Both the position numbers and the translations under genes were made by a program. From the NCBI GenBank assembly GCA_024509875.1, contig JAMPIV010006397.1:1-64000 (forward strand): a stretch of DNA of 64,000 nt, read 5' to 3'. Shown piece by piece: positions 10,266 through 22,690 of the stretch. Source of the stretch: Oreohelix idahoensis (lineage: Eukaryota > Mollusca > Gastropoda > Stylommatophora > Oreohelicidae). Position 1 is the first letter of the stretch. Each line of letters begins with the position of its first letter. The notes beneath the pieces were generated by a model, which saw nothing but the letters and a program-made list of their open reading frames with translations, had not been told where the DNA came from and searched no databases.

Positions 10266-10829
10266 GTAGTAATTTGACTGAGACAAACATGCAGTAACTT
10301 TAAAATGATTAAATCGAAGTTAAATTTGTAACATTACAAATAAGAAAATTTAATAATCACTTTAGGTTGTAACAGTTGGAAAATAATTTGAATATTTATT
10401 TATGAAAAGGTTTTCATCACTTGAATACATTTTGATAAAAAGTTTAAGTGGCAGAATATATGCTAACTTAGTTGCCAATGATGATTCTAATTCTCCTTTA
10501 TGGGTTGGTTCTTTTCACTCTGCTCGAGCTCGTCTCTGGTCAAAGTTCAGGCGCCGCAAGTTCCCAGAACTTCAAGTAATAACGGCCAAGCTGGTTCTGC
10601 GTCTGTCTATAAGACCCTCTTATGATGGCGTCTCGTACAACGTCAGTCCACTTCTACCTTCACTTAGTTCCAGAGATAGTGCTTTCTGCTGGTACCACCA
10701 ATAACCGGTAAAAGCTCTTCTGAGTATGGCGTTTTCCGACACATAATTATGTGCCCCCCCCCTTCTATTCTACCATCCCGTGTCAGAATTTACCCTCCAT
10801 GAGCATTAAATTTAATCCCTCGGGATAAA
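10266..10829. other. Unassigned sequence, perhaps the diverged remainder of R1
   Basis: AT-rich. Holds a 100-codon + frame (10402-10704) with no recognisable domain and nothing conserved with the counterpart near 26050-26330. Not called as a gene. Confidence 0.5.
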
Positions 10830-11060
10830 ACTTCCTTTACATTTAAAGTGAATAGCTTTAGCTTCACATTACTATTAAATGAAAAGGTTAAACGTACAGA
10901 TATAATATGTGTTACATTTACATCTCCACTGTTTGAAAAGCGTTCACAATATAAATTCATTTATGTTTCAATTACATTTACACTTGTGGAAAAGTTTGAA
11001 ACTTCTATTAATTTTAACATGAATATTTTTTTCGTTTACATTTGCACTGAGTGAAAAGCT
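10830..11060. repeat. Degenerate tandem repeat, about 60-70 bp unit
   Basis: ACATTTAC...GAAAAGCTTT-like blocks recur about four times (near 10836, 10911, 10975 and 11035), strongly diverged. The small + frame inside follows the repeat. Confidence 0.5.
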
Positions 11061-11194
11061 TTGAAACTGTAAGTATTATTCTTAGAATATACATCATTTC
11101 TTTTATCTTTCCCACTCTGCTGCATAGGGAACCTGGAACTACTTTATGCTTTTAGTTCTCTTTACGAAACTATCAATAAAGCAATCATCAGTCT

Positions 11195-11262
11195 GTGCTG
11201 TGGTGGTTCATGATTCATCATTCTAGATACTGAGGTTGCCAGCCTCAAATGACTGACTTTCA
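11195..11262 (-). repeat. HP repeat family, partial copy
   Basis: Contains GTGGTGGTTC, CTAGATACTGAGGTTGCCAG and CCTCAAATGA in the order seen in fuller copies. The hairpin end is missing. Confidence 0.5.
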
Positions 11263-11694
11263 ATAGCAAGTTTCACATATTAAAATTCACAAGGTAATAT
11301 ATACATATATATGTTGTGTGATAGGTAGGCGAGAGATGATGATGATGTTGTGATATGTGATCACTTTCTTGCACACTCGCAACCGACCCGAACAACAATA
11401 TAACTCTGATTCTAAGGCAGGGGCTGTATTTATTCATACAACCCTGTCAGTGACCCAAGCCCACAAAGCAAACTAATGAATAAACCTCAAACAAGTAAAC
11501 AAACAAACCAAACCAACAAAACACCCAGCCAGTGCTCAATGACTAATCTGAAACGCAAACAAAGCACCGATTAGTTAAGATCATAATAGTTAAATAATGA
11601 AAAACACCATGCTCTCACCTGTCAAACTGTCCTTCTTCCACGCTACCTGAAACATTCAACTATCATGCACACACACTCAGCCCATTCATGTCGT
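11263..11694. other. Unassigned sequence with CAAA-rich stretch
   Basis: Contains a weak (AAAC)n-like stretch near 11485-11525. No gene or known repeat recognised. Confidence 0.55.
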
Positions 11695-11860
11695 CTAATC
11701 AGACTTGTATGTGTTGTGCATGAGGCTGGCAATCTCACCATGTAACACAGATTGCTACCGAAACCACTACTGCACTAGCATATCAATACTTTGTGAGGGC
11801 TTCATGTGGATGCCAGGCACATTGGTGGCCCCATGCTCTATAAGGAGCGAGAAGAGAAAT
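11695..11860 (+). repeat. HP repeat family copy
   Basis: TTGTGCATGAGGCTGGCAATCTCA, then GCTACCGAAACCACTACTGCA, ending at the hairpin GCTCT-ATAA-GGAGC (11835-11848). Confidence 0.7.
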
Positions 11861-12040
11861 ATATATCTCCACGTGAGCCCACGTACTCTCACAAACCATT
11901 CTACACATAACAATAATTAAATAATAATAAAATGGACATAGAATAATATTCAACTATATGTACAACGAATACTCTCACTAATGAGCATAAACCACCACCT
12001 CGCAACTGATCCATATCAACATTCGTCCCTGCACTCTGAA

Positions 12041-12205
12041 GCATGTCGTATGAGATTGGGAACTTCTGAGTTTGGGAACTCATCATATGAAACACATTGT
12101 TACAGAAACAAACCACTGCCATAGCATATAAATGCTTCGTGCAGGCTTCTGTTGGATTCAGCTGCACTGGTGTCGCCATGCTCCGCAAGGAGCAAACAGA
12201 GGAAC
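12041..12205 (+). repeat. HP repeat family copy
   Basis: Starts GCATGTCGTATGAG, passes AACTCATCATATGAAAC and GTTACAGAAACAAACCAC, and ends at the perfect hairpin GCTCC-GCAA-GGAGC (12180-12193). Confidence 0.75.
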
Positions 12206-12769
12206 GTTTATGTGTCAAACGTGCTTCACGTACCAAAAGCAGGGGTATCATGTTTACAAGGCATATTAGTAACTAGAACTAAATACATCACCTAAAGGAA
12301 ATTTAACACGAAAACTATGTACTGTACACAACCAGGTGTAACTAACCTCGACTAACACAATAAAACAATTATCGTGAAATAAACTTTAACCTAAACTATC
12401 CCTTCCATTACTGAAGAAAATGACATTAACCTGCTTTCACCCACGTGTCAATTCACACAATATAAAATAGCATAACATTATAGGCCTACAACACGTGGTA
12501 ACTAAGCGTGTTATTGTCGACTCACAGGCGTCACCTTTATGCACATTTAACACGTGGCCCTAGGTGCCATCTTGCCAACAGTTAATATTAGTAGTAGACT
12601 GCTTTTCTGCCCGGCCTCACGAATGAAATAGGTTCCTACTATATTCGCTTTTCTTGCCCGGTCTAATGAATGAAATAATTCCTACTAAACTCTCACAGCT
12701 GTGATTTGGACTTAACTTGCCTAGTAAAACCTATCCACTAATATACCCTGTGGCGCGGGGGGCTGGAGA
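12206..12769. other. Unassigned sequence with one local duplication
   Basis: GCCCGGCCTCACGAATGAAA near 12610 recurs in diverged form about 50 bp downstream. Otherwise nothing recognisable. Confidence 0.5.
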
Positions 12770-13205
12770 GTTGCAGAGAGGGAGATGTCGAGGTTGTCCT
12801 CTTTTTGCACAGCATGCCTGGGAGGAATTCTCCGAGTCTTTTGGCCGGGTGCCATCGCCGGCCGGGATCTGCTTGCTCGGAGCGAGCGGGAGGACATGCA
12901 CACCATCATAGCTGGCAGACGCTGGAGCTGGGTTGGCTATGTCCTCAGAAGAGACCCCGATGCCATCACGGGAACAGCTATGCTATGGACATCTGAAGGA
13001 AAACGAAAGAGAGGTCGACCAAAAAACAAATTGGCGGAGGACTGTGGAGGCTGAGATGCAAAGAATGAACCAGAGTTGGGGCACTGTACAAAGGATGGCC
13101 GCCGACCGAGCAGGGTGGAATCAATTTCTTGTTGCCCTACAAGACGCCACCAGGCGTAATGTCCACTGACTGCTTTGACGGTCGGCGGCTAAGGATCAAA
13201 GAAGA
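12770..13205 (+). mobile_element. LINE family 2, 3'-terminal fragment
   Basis: The + strand translation resembles the C-terminal tail of non-LTR retrotransposon polyproteins: EMSRLSSFCTACLGGILRVF, then RRWSWVGYVLRRDPDAI, GKRKRGRPKNK, and further on RMAADRAGWNQFLVALQDA. Frame changes occur between these blocks, so it is dead. Reverse transcriptase and endonuclease are missing (5' truncation, usual for LINEs). The 3' end GGCGGCTAAGGATCAAAG recurs in reverse at 63598-64000, which belongs to the same family. Confidence 0.78.
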
Positions 13206-14269
13206 AGAAACTAATATATCACTTCAAAACTAACTCTAATGTCCTAAAAAAAATCTCCTCTGGAAACACATCTATTTATTTATTTCATTAAACACGATAC
13301 CAAATAGGTGGCAGACCTACATCCCTATACTCATCTAACACTATAGACCGAAATGTTGAGGAATCACCTACCTAAATTAACTCACGTGTTCAAGGCATTT
13401 TCAGATCGACTGTGGTTTCTTATTCTGGTTTCTTTGGGGTGACTGATGAAGGGAAAGGCCTCTGCTGGCCCGCTCGCTTCATTATATAGGCCGCTAGGCT
13501 TAACCACTCACAAGAGTAGTGCGCGCGCGTAGTAATTGGGCCACGCAAGTAACACACGCGATGGATGCTCTAGAAGGAGCGAAAACACAAATATTAAAAA
13601 CAACTATTTCTAGGCTTTATTATGGCCCAGTTAAAGAAGCGAAACACAAATATGAACTTCGGGGAGATTTTGGGGCGTTTATTATGGCCCCATCACAGTT
13701 AGTTCACACGTTAGTAATAAAACATTGAATGAAAATGCACTACTTACCGGTGTTCCTTATTAAAATGTAGAGATTTCCTGTGCTTTGTAAGTCTTATTTG
13801 GTTCTCCAATAAAAGGTCCGACTATATCTTCCCAAACATTGTTGTTATGAATTTAACCAGAAAGATCCAATCATATTCAAACAGGTCGGGTGTGGTACTT
13901 TCAAAATATTTCCGACATGGACATATTTTGCAAAGGTCACGTATCCCATATATGGTAATATGCTGTCCGATGCCCTCGTGTACAAACTTACAGATAGATC
14001 GGTAGACACATGTGTCACACAGACAGTAATGTTGGTGTATCAAGGATGACCAGGAAGCGCTTTTGTCGTAAGTTCCGCCTCGTGCACAGGTTATCCTGTG
14101 TTTCGCCAGACAAACTGGTTCTATTCAGCACTCTTGCCCAACACAAGCTTGAATAAACAAGCACCGTCGCTTGAAAAGATGGTCAGACAGATTATGTGAT
14201 AAAATACTGTCGCTGACCGTCTAATAACCTGGCGTAACTTAACACGTCTTCGTGAAGCGTGAATGCGAC
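13206..14269. other. Unassigned intergenic sequence
   Basis: Holds a near-duplicate pair of short blocks around 13570 and 13635 (GAGCGAAAACACAAATAT / AAGCGAAACACAAATATGAA). No frame above about 73 codons and no recognisable element. Confidence 0.5.
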
Positions 14270-14500
14270 ACAATAAGATAAGAATTACTCTCGTAGCAAA
14301 TACTGCCATAGGGGAGTGGCGTGTTAGAGACTTTCCCCATGCTATGTCCAGCATAAAGAGTAAAATATATGAAGGGGAAAAATGAAATGCCAAATAAAAA
14401 CGATCGGAAAGAAAAATGAAGAAGAATTGATACTGCTGTAGGGCTGGAGGGGTGAGAGATCACACAAAAGGACAGGGACAGACATTTCGTCACAAGTAGT
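14270..14500. repeat. Dispersed repeat R2, copy 1
   Basis: Similar to 27790-27965: AAAGAATGTAGGGTGTAAAATATG / ATAAAGAGTAAAATATATG, then GAAAAATGAAGAA...TTGATACTGC, GGGGCTGAAGG / GGGCTGGAGG and GTGAGAGA / GTGAGCGA. At the second site it runs straight into an HP repeat, so R2 may be the upstream part of a longer HP element. Confidence 0.55.
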
Positions 14501-15010
14501 AATGCCTACAAGTTTCGTCAACAATAACTATAAGTTTCATTAGCCATGCCTACAACTTTCAACAGTAATGTCTACAATTGTCATTAAACATGTCTAAACG
14601 TGTAATAATATCTACAACTGTAAATAATAGCTTCCAGAATGTTACCAATACATTCTCAACTGTCAGCAACACTGTTTCCACATTTTACCAACGCTGTCTA
14701 CGTCGGTAACGAATGCTGTCTGATATCTGTCTTCTTATTCTTCGTTCGCCCTCAGACTTCAACATTAAAGACGCTAATAAAGGCAGTAGTCAGCTCAAGG
14801 TTCTTGACATCTCGAAACAGTTTCTCGTGGAGAGAAGTGTGTTGTTGCCATACGCCATTCCATTCTCTGTCTGATAATCTAGGAGTGAAATCTTAAAAAC
14901 GTCACTGTCAGCACTTACAAATGGCACCATAAAAGTATAACAATGTCTCAGTTGTCAGCAATAACAAACACGACACACGTTTGCTAACAACGATCACAAC
15001 TGTTACCAAA
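14485..15010. repeat. Degenerate tandem repeat, about 20-28 bp unit
   Basis: Blocks like AATGTCTACAACTTTCA recur many times between 14500 and 14720, with looser echoes (CAACTGTTACCAAATATG, GTCTCAGTTGTCAGCAA) to 15010. Strongly diverged. Confidence 0.5.
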
Positions 15011-15039
15011 TATGACTACAGATGTCCATTCATTTATTC

Positions 15040-15195
15040 ATTCATTTCCCTTTTGCTCCTCACGGAACACTGTGCCACAACTGCAACTAGGAACAGGGAA
15101 CATTGTGTCAAACAATACAAAATCTGACAATAATGGTTTCTGTAGCAATTTCTTTAACATTATGAGGATGTCAGCCTCAAGCACTCCCAAAACTA
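15040..15195 (-). repeat. HP repeat family copy
   Basis: The hairpin end is degenerate (GCTCC-TCAC-GGAAC), followed on the + strand by GGTTTCTGTAGCAATTTC and ATGAGGATGTCAGCCTCA. The hairpin lies at the left end, so the copy is on the minus strand. Confidence 0.65.
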
Positions 15196-16092
15196 TTATT
15201 CAATAATCTATATCACCATTCTGTTAGACGGACACATACGTTTTGCTATAAACATTTTAACGCCCTCTCCTGCATTTCTCCTGTGATTCTTACAAAACCA
15301 GCCTTGCTTTTATTGAATGAAATTTATCTTCATTGCATTACAATCGTTAAAGGGAAAATAAACGTTATGTCAATTGAACTTTGCCCTGAAAAGCTTTGTA
15401 ATCTTCTTTTCTGATCTCCATCCACTTATGAATATAGTCTTTTCCCATCAGATGAATCCCTGAGGTTTTTCCTCAAGTGCTATTGTCAAGAACGAAAAAT
15501 TCCGAACGAGTTTATGTGACAATCATAACAGGTCTTACTGAATGTCTGTAGTGTCTTGTGAAATTCACGGGCTATAGAGTTTGTGTCCCTGTTTGAATGA
15601 AAGAAGATATTGCGACGAGGAAATGTTGAAGAAAACTCAACAAGATTTGAAAACATTGATCACGGCCAATGGGGTTTCAATGCGTACAGGCGATCGATCA
15701 CAGCCGATATTTGTATTAGCCGGCGTAAGATTTGCTTCTTCTGCAACATCGCATCTCAGTTTTTAAAATAGAAAACTAAAAATAACTCCTTCAACTCCCG
15801 ACATTTACTTCCTTTCATCTGTGGATGGACACAACTGAGAGGGTAAGAGAGCAAATGGTACACATTGTGACCTTTTTAGAACGATGTCTCAGAGCTCATA
15901 GTTCCACTTGAATCAGACAGGCCCTTTGTGTACTATAAATCTGTCTGGTTAATTCATGTTTTCCCAGATCACAAGTGGTCTATGTAATTCAAACACAGAG
16001 GTGAGCTATTTAATCGGAGACTCAAGTTAACATTGACCCGGTGTAGTTTCGTGCAGTCTCTAAGGGGACAGCGAAAAATAAGATTACTGTTC
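15196..16092. other. Unassigned intergenic sequence
   Basis: AT-rich; no frame above about 61 codons with recognisable content. Confidence 0.6.
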
Positions 16093-16280
16093 CCTTATGC
16101 ATGTCGTAAAAGACGAGTAACAAGATTGTGCATGGAGCTGGGAACCTCATCATATAAAACAAATTGCTACGTAAATCACAACTGCACGTGTTTACATGTT
16201 GGAGTAGGTTTTCGCAAGAGGGCCACCTGTAGTAGTCGCTCCATGTTCCATAAAGAGCGAAAATTGAGATGATGGTGACA
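16093..16280 (+). repeat. HP repeat family copy
   Basis: Starts TTATGCATGTCGTAAAAG, passes GGAACCTCATCATATAAAAC and GCTACGTAAATCACAACTGC, and ends with a decayed hairpin region and a short GATGAT tail. Confidence 0.7.
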
Positions 16281-16319
16281 TTCATTCTCATTACGAAGAT
16301 TTTCTCATATCTCGATCAT

Positions 16320-16860
16320 TCAATAACTACCTCAGCAAATGTCGAAAGGTGTGAATGCTAATTGTTCCTTTAGCGCACTGGTTGTATACACGACAGATGC
16401 ATCCTCTCATGCATCCCTCCCTGCTAGTCTTACGTTTGATGCCTTCGATTGCAGTGTTGCTCTCTAACTGGCGATCTTTAACTGTCCTCGTTATCTCTCC
16501 AATTTCCATATCCAGTGTCCCCACTATGAGTGCTATAGAAGCTAGTCTGTCAGCTCTCTCGCTGCCGAGTACCCCTGCATGACCAGGACAGTAGACCAAC
16601 ACCAGTTAATGAAGATTCGGGGCACGTAAGAGTGTTTTCCGTTCATGCTGTAGCCATCAGTTTTGGACCTTCCGAAGCATACTCTCAGATTATGGCACTA
16701 TAACTGCCATGGTAAATAGAGGTTCGGACAGCCACCTCAGCGCTGCAGTAGCTTCTTCTATCTCCATTCTCATGCTGGAGGTTGTTATCATATAAGATCT
16801 GCTCTGTTTAGCGACGACCTTGTCCTTTACTCGTGCCGAGAAGCCCCATCCTGAGTACAG
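16320..16860 (-). pseudogene. RNase H domain remnant of a non-LTR retrotransposon
   Basis: The minus strand encodes pieces of a retroelement RNase H. At the N-terminal side, SSMRMEIEEATAALRWL holds the conserved Glu. Next, IVP, a stop, then SESMLRKVQ sits where the family has an Asp-Ser motif. The last block VYCPGHAGVLGSERADRLAS (from 16602 leftward) holds the terminal His and Asp. At least two stops interrupt it. RNase H of this kind is found in I-type and related LINEs. No RT is found beside it, so it is an isolated fragment. Confidence 0.72.
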
Positions 16861-17484
16861 GCCAGTCAGTGCTCACAATGGCGTTATCATCATCCCCGGT
16901 ATGATCATGTATCAGTTGATTAATTTCAAGCTCTGCTTTCCAATTTTCCGAAGCTGGTCAGAACATATGAAAGGTTTTGAAATTATGAATGAAATGCATG
17001 AATATATGGCATAATAAATGAAAGGTGTGTACATATGTATTTTACAAGACTAGTTAATATTACTACTGTTTATATTTGTAATTTCTCTGGAAGAACGATT
17101 AATGGATGTGCTGTTGGGGTGGCTTCATCACTCCCAGTCTATGACTACCAAACATTGTCCATTTACGGATGGGAGGAATACAAGTTTATTTCCCAACATG
17201 GTATGTTCTAGTTGATGGGAATATAGTTGGGTGTTAGTTATTAAATAAGTTGGTGAATGTCCAGCAGGCCAGACGCTCACGTATCTTGACTGAGTAGTTC
17301 TGGTGCTGGAATCTGGTGGCCCCACCTCTCCGTGCTTGGGGGCAATCTAAGGCTGCTCTGCCAAAATACTCGACTGCACGGGTCCACACTTGTATTTTTC
17401 AACACAGCATTTGACACCACTTTGGTGCCAAATAAAAAACTCACAGTTCTGAAATAAAAGTATTGGGTCATGTGTCAGAACTCT
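16861..17484. other. Unassigned sequence left of the solo LTR
   Basis: No recognisable gene. It may be part of the same older retroelement as 20030-20250, since the solo LTR inserted between them. Confidence 0.45.
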
Positions 17485-19949
17485 ACCTCTGTGGTGAAGT
17501 GGGATGTTATAAATATTTATAGGGGTCTTAGTGTACTGACTGAGATCAGCTGTGAAGGTATCTATATCTAATAAGAGTAGTGTATTATAGATAACCTTAC
17601 TTGCTGCCACATATGTATACCTCAGTCAGAATTATTCTGGAATAGTGTGATGACTACGTCATATGTCTAGGGTATGTGTATGATGAAGTGTAAGTCATAA
17701 CAACAACAGACAGCTAAACAATTTAATTTATTCCACCACACTTGACAACACAGTGATACTCACATACATAAAACACTCTACAAGGATATCTTAAAGGAGT
17801 CACTGATAACTTTTCAAATAACAATATGTATTCAGTGCTGTCATGAATGTATATGTGTCCTGATTCAAATACAAAGGGAACCAGGAATCACAATCAATTT
17901 TAATTACAAGTTATATGTACAGAATTTATCAATATGAATCTTGTAGTGACATATATTATTAATAGTATCCTATGTGTGTCAGTTGTGTAGTGGTAATATG
18001 AGGTAATACTGGTTTTGTTTTGTTCAAGCTCTGTTGGTATTTGTCATCATGACTTCAATAGTTTGTCTTTGTTGGAACTAGTATTGGAGATGTTCTCAGT
18101 TCCTGGCATTAAAACAATTAAATTCCCCTCTTAATTTTATTTTACAGTGTCATTTTAAGATGGGGTTACATAATGTTGAGCTCCATGGCCACACTCTCTT
18201 ATCTTTCGTGATGACTGCAGTAAAGGCCTCCTCTGCTCGATTACTTTAATGAGTTCTGGAGCCACCCCACTGGTTGCTATATGGACCAAGGAGTATGCTG
18301 TCCATCTCTGGCTTCAGCAAAGCTCTGACCAGGTGCTGCTCAATAACTTTAAGACCACGGTCCCTGAAACAAGAAGGTTGTACCTCCTACTTCATAACCA
18401 ATTTATCCTCTAGTTCTACACTGAGCACAATACGTCACAAACATTGAGTTCAGAGCGTTAGGCCAACTGTCAGCTTCATCTGAAATACTTTATACCAGTA
18501 TTTTCCTCCCTATTGGTTACTACGCCTCTGCAATTCCAGCATTATTTCTTTCTAGTCAATAATCTAGGTGTCAGTGTACTGTTTGGCCATTCCATGCAGT
18601 TTTACTTTCCTCCGACACCTTCTGTTCAGGCTGGAGTACCATAGGCTTTACATCATGTTCGCTACTGAACTACACATATATACAGACATAAATTATCAAT
18701 TTACATTCAATTTTCATTAAAAGATATTGAATATTTCAAGCTTACCACAATTCATAGAAATAATAAACAGTTTCGTTGACTGGCAATGAATATAGCACAA
18801 CTCCGATCTGCCGATGTCCCAGGCTTTATTTTATAAAAAATATACACTGGTGCTCAACGCACTGCTTCTTAGTAGGTTTATTACAAGATGTGGCAATGAA
18901 CAGACGCTCTGAATTGAGTATATTCGCAGCTCTACCCAATCAAACCATGTCTACACATCTTTTCAAAAAAAAAATACTCCTTTTCACGTTTCCCCTGACA
19001 ACACAAGATAGTATTTATAGCCTGACCAATCGTGTTTAGTCTTACATTTGTGGCGCTCCAATCAAATAGGAGTTAACATGGTAGGCTATTTCTGTAACGT
19101 AATGTTTTTTCAAACACGTTATAAAAAAAATCTTATGAGCAGAAATGATTTCATGCTGTCAGGCACCCCCACTATTTTATTTTGGTTATAATTTGGTAAT
19201 TCCTAGACTATTTGCGTAACGTTTTACATATTCTTTGTCAGCAAACCCTAAGGAACCCAAATATACAAATTTAAAAGAGCTAAGTGGCTGCGTTCAAAAT
19301 ATGTGTTTTCCAAAGATAGTCGTATATTTGTTCTTTATTCCTTTTCGTTGTTTAGAACCGCCACCTGTCCTGCCTTTTCCACTGTTATGTCATACTAAAG
19401 TCAGGAGCTTAGATGTAAATCAGTAGAATTTCATATTTCCTAATAAACAGTTTTCATATTTTTAAACCTGATTCTTGTAGTAGTAGTGTTTCTTTTTCAC
19501 TGACTATATGAAAAAAAGTTATTGCTAGTGGCCTTACACGTGGGATTTGCGTTACTATTAATCGCGCGACGCGTGTAGTGTTGCATGCTTCCAGCCTTCA
19601 TTCGTCCCTCTCTCTCTCCTGCTTTATCTGTCTTTTAGTTACGCCGTGTATGGGATGAATGAAATATTAAATCTAGGTCATTGATCAGCTTGCGTATCTC
19701 AAGGTTTTTCCAAGAAATACAGTACACGTTTCATTGAAGAAAGCGTGCAGCGACACAGTAGGCTTTTACTATCAACGTGAAAGCGTTACAATTTGCAGAC
19801 GAAGTAGAAAACAAGGGGGATTTCGAGTACAGTCATTGTGACAGCACTGTTCTTTACCATTCTTCTTTCCTTTTATTAAATTTATTTGTTAGGCTTTATA
19901 TTTACCTTTTAATTTATATATGTGGATTAGAATATTTCATGACAACCTC
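17485..19949 (-). mobile_element. Solo LTR of the element 3 family
   Basis: The LTR proper is 17490-19944 (2,455 bp), beginning TGTGGTGAAG and ending TTTCATGACA like the LTR at 4035-6444. It is flanked by a perfect 5-bp duplication ACCTC (17485-17489 and 19945-19949) with no internal region, so the element inserted whole and was later reduced by recombination between its two LTRs. Orientation follows the intact 5' LTR of element 3. Both copies keep a stretch reading TKEYAVRLWIQQSSDQVLLS-like in one frame (about 4830-4910 and 18285-18360); it is not a known protein. Confidence 0.92.
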
Positions 19950-20029
19950 CTGAGCCACTTCTACACTCAACACTACACAACAGCACCACATAGACGGGGT
20001 CAGATCTCTCTGACCATACAGCACATCTT

Positions 20030-20250
20030 ACCAAGTTGGTTTCACATAGTATAAGTTCCCCAAGACTACATATTCTGAAATATGTTCATTAGCTTCCTGC
20101 CATTGAATAGGATAGGTGATATGTTCCACTGATCTCAACACTTGATCCACCCTTCACAATCCTTGCTGGCGTTTATGTATTTTGTTTGTCTCTAGACCCT
20201 GAACTGGGGCTGGGGATCTAGAGCGAATCCTTACTTGTTGTAAGGGATAG
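20030..20250 (-). pseudogene. Possible integrase C-terminal remnant of an older retroelement
   Basis: The minus-strand reading VRIRSRSPAPVQGLETNKIH, a stop, RVDQVLRSVEHITYPIQW, then NEHISEYVVLG has the feel of a Ty3/gypsy integrase C-terminal (GPY/F-like) region. No catalytic core is present. Assignment is by eye only. Confidence 0.35.
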
Positions 20251-22130
20251 ATTTTGATATGGCAGTATCAAATCACTCGAAACATTAAACAATATTAAAA
20301 TATACAAAGAAATACTTTCAGTCTTACCAGAATTATGAATAGAGAACACAGTTATATGCTAGCACAACTCAGCTGAGCTGCTGGCTCTAGTATGGCGTCC
20401 CTCTAAATATTGCAATTAGCTTCTGGGAATTACACCACTGAAGAATTACTGTGTCTACTACTGGACAATTTATGATGAATGGCAAAATTGCGCGTCTGAG
20501 CGCCGATAATATGTTTATCTGTGGCCAATCACCGCCTTTCCCCCTTTTCAAATTTCAAACCTCCTACCAAAAGTCAATTCAGTCATACCTCAGTCAAGTA
20601 TGTATTATTGTCTGTTGGTCCGTCTGTCTCTACTTGCGTTTTTTACAAAAACACACTTGTTTATACATGCATTTCCTACACGAATCTGCCTCTAGAGTTA
20701 TTTTTAGCCACAACTTTCCACTAATTCCCCCTCTCTTTCATTCATCTAGATTTTAGCACTTGAGTCTCAAGGCCGCAATTTTTTTGAAAATTAGTGACAT
20801 GTTTTTGTTTCAATGCAGTCGCTCGCTGATATGAACAACACAGTCTTTTGTCAATATCTTCATTATTCTCTATCCGTCTGTATAAATGAAAGCATATTAT
20901 TTCTCTGCTCAAGATGGGCCATCAGGCCAGCTAGGTTTTATATTCCTAACATTATTATTAAGAAAAAGTTACTTTTCTAAGGTTAGTTGTTTTTTTTTTG
21001 AAATATGTTCGAGCATCTTCTGTAATGCGTTTGCCGCTGAATTCAAATAAAAGGGCTAAGTATCGTAAAAGCGTCCAAAAAATGACTGTTGCGTATAATA
21101 GCTAAGGTCCCTTTTGTCCATTTCTTTACCTTGTGTCAACTTGGGGACGTGAATTTTTTTCCTTTCCCCACCAATTGCGTCTTTTTAGCCTTGCTAGTTT
21201 CAAGCACGTGTTCAGTCATATTTTTCTTTTTGATCTCCGTTCTCATCCCGTCTACAAGGGTAAACGTTTTGCCTTCACGTCTAACAAGTTAATTTTCATG
21301 GCGGGTAGTGACCCGCGACGTGGGCGATCATGTCTTCTAGTAGCTTACGCATTATTTTTTATCCCTACATTTTATCTTTGGAGATATTTTAACGTTGTAT
21401 CACGGTTAATTTTATCACACTGATGATGACTTGCTTGTAGTTTGTCCAGTTCGCATCTGACTTACTCCATTCGTTTCCCTTTGATATATTTTAAACTGTG
21501 GTCATCTGCACAGTCCTAGCTGATACGCCCGTTGTTTTATATGTGTATGGTTTGGTTACCACGGCGTGTCTTTATACAAGACTGTCAATATGTCTACTGA
21601 CTTTAAAATGTTGTCAGTCTTGGTCGGGCTTACACGGATTGCCGACTAATATAGAACGCGAATCATTAAACATCGTCGGCCGAAAGATGGGCCAAGGTTA
21701 ATACATAATTTAACCAACTGGTAATCAATGTCGAGTGGAGTCATGGCTTGACATCAGACATACGTTTATTTAGTGGACGCAATACAGTAGATCAACCATT
21801 GTAGTAGTAGGCATCATATCAATAGTTTAGGTTATAACATCAAGACATCATAATTCATTGCATTCTCATCTAACTTTGATCATGGACTAGATCGACTTTC
21901 TATAACGGCCGACCCTTGAAGGACGGCGATGAACTTTACGACAAGTAGTTCTACCATGGCTTTCATTACGGAGCTTGTATAAAACGACAGGGGTTTTATT
22001 GATTAACCCTCTAGATATATTGAATAATAATCCCGATAATCTTCGGTAAGGATCTGGAACCCTCTAGCGACACAACATGGCGTATGTGTCAAAGGTCAGC
22101 CAGATTTTGGCAATGACGAAAATAGCATAA
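20251..22130. other. Unassigned intergenic sequence
   Basis: Nearly 1.9 kb. The longest frames (about 100 codons at 20451-20756 and 21133-21423 on +) have no recognisable domain, overlap other frames of similar length and show no splice-site or codon evidence. No repeat recognised by eye. Confidence 0.55.
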
Positions 22131-22690
22131 TATACTACTGGACAAAAGTTAAGGGCCGTCATTCAGTTTAGACAAGGTTTATATAATTGATTGGCAAACT
22201 GTAAAGACAAGTGAAGTCATTAAAACTGAGCTCAGAGAAATGTGTATACATTTCTGTGTGCACTAGGTTAATTTTTTTTAAATGTCCAAAAACTGGGTAA
22301 CTTTAACCCGCACGTGAAAATTGCCATTGTTGCTGCAAAAACTCATGGTTTTTGCAACACGCCCCACTAGTTCAAAAGGTGAAAAAGTGAGTTGAATTTG
22401 AATGCACGTGGAAAATTATCATCGGTAAAGAATGTTCGCCGTTGGTATGCAATAAATCAGTATGACAAGTGGTCGAAATGATCACTGCATTAGCCATGCC
22501 ACCAAGGAGAAGTTTCAGCACTGTAGACTGTGATCGAGCCATGGCATGGATTCAGGATGGTCAATCTGTCCGTCATGTTGCAAGACGTTTAGCAGTGTCC
22601 CACTCTACCAGTTAGAGACTTCCTGAGAGATTTCAAGCTACCGGACATTTGGAAAGTCGATGCTTCCCCCTGGGCTACAATCAGCTCCGT
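22131..22690 (+). mobile_element. Tc1/mariner-like DNA transposon, 5' remnant
   Basis: ACTACTGGACAAAAGTTAAG at about 22135 resembles the terminal inverted repeat of Tc1-like elements. About 360 bp further on, the + strand reads MPPRRSFSTVDCDRAMAWIQ, then DGQSVRHVARRLAVSHST, then ERFQATGHLESR, which matches the paired helix-turn-helix DNA-binding start of Tc1-type transposases. A stop follows the Thr, and the DDE catalytic domain and the right terminal repeat are missing. The remainder was lost or replaced after about 22690. Confidence 0.68.

Noticed and set aside
20451..21423. Frames of about 100 codons as possible host genes
   Set aside because: Overlapping alternatives of similar length, AT-rich composition and no domain or conserved motif.
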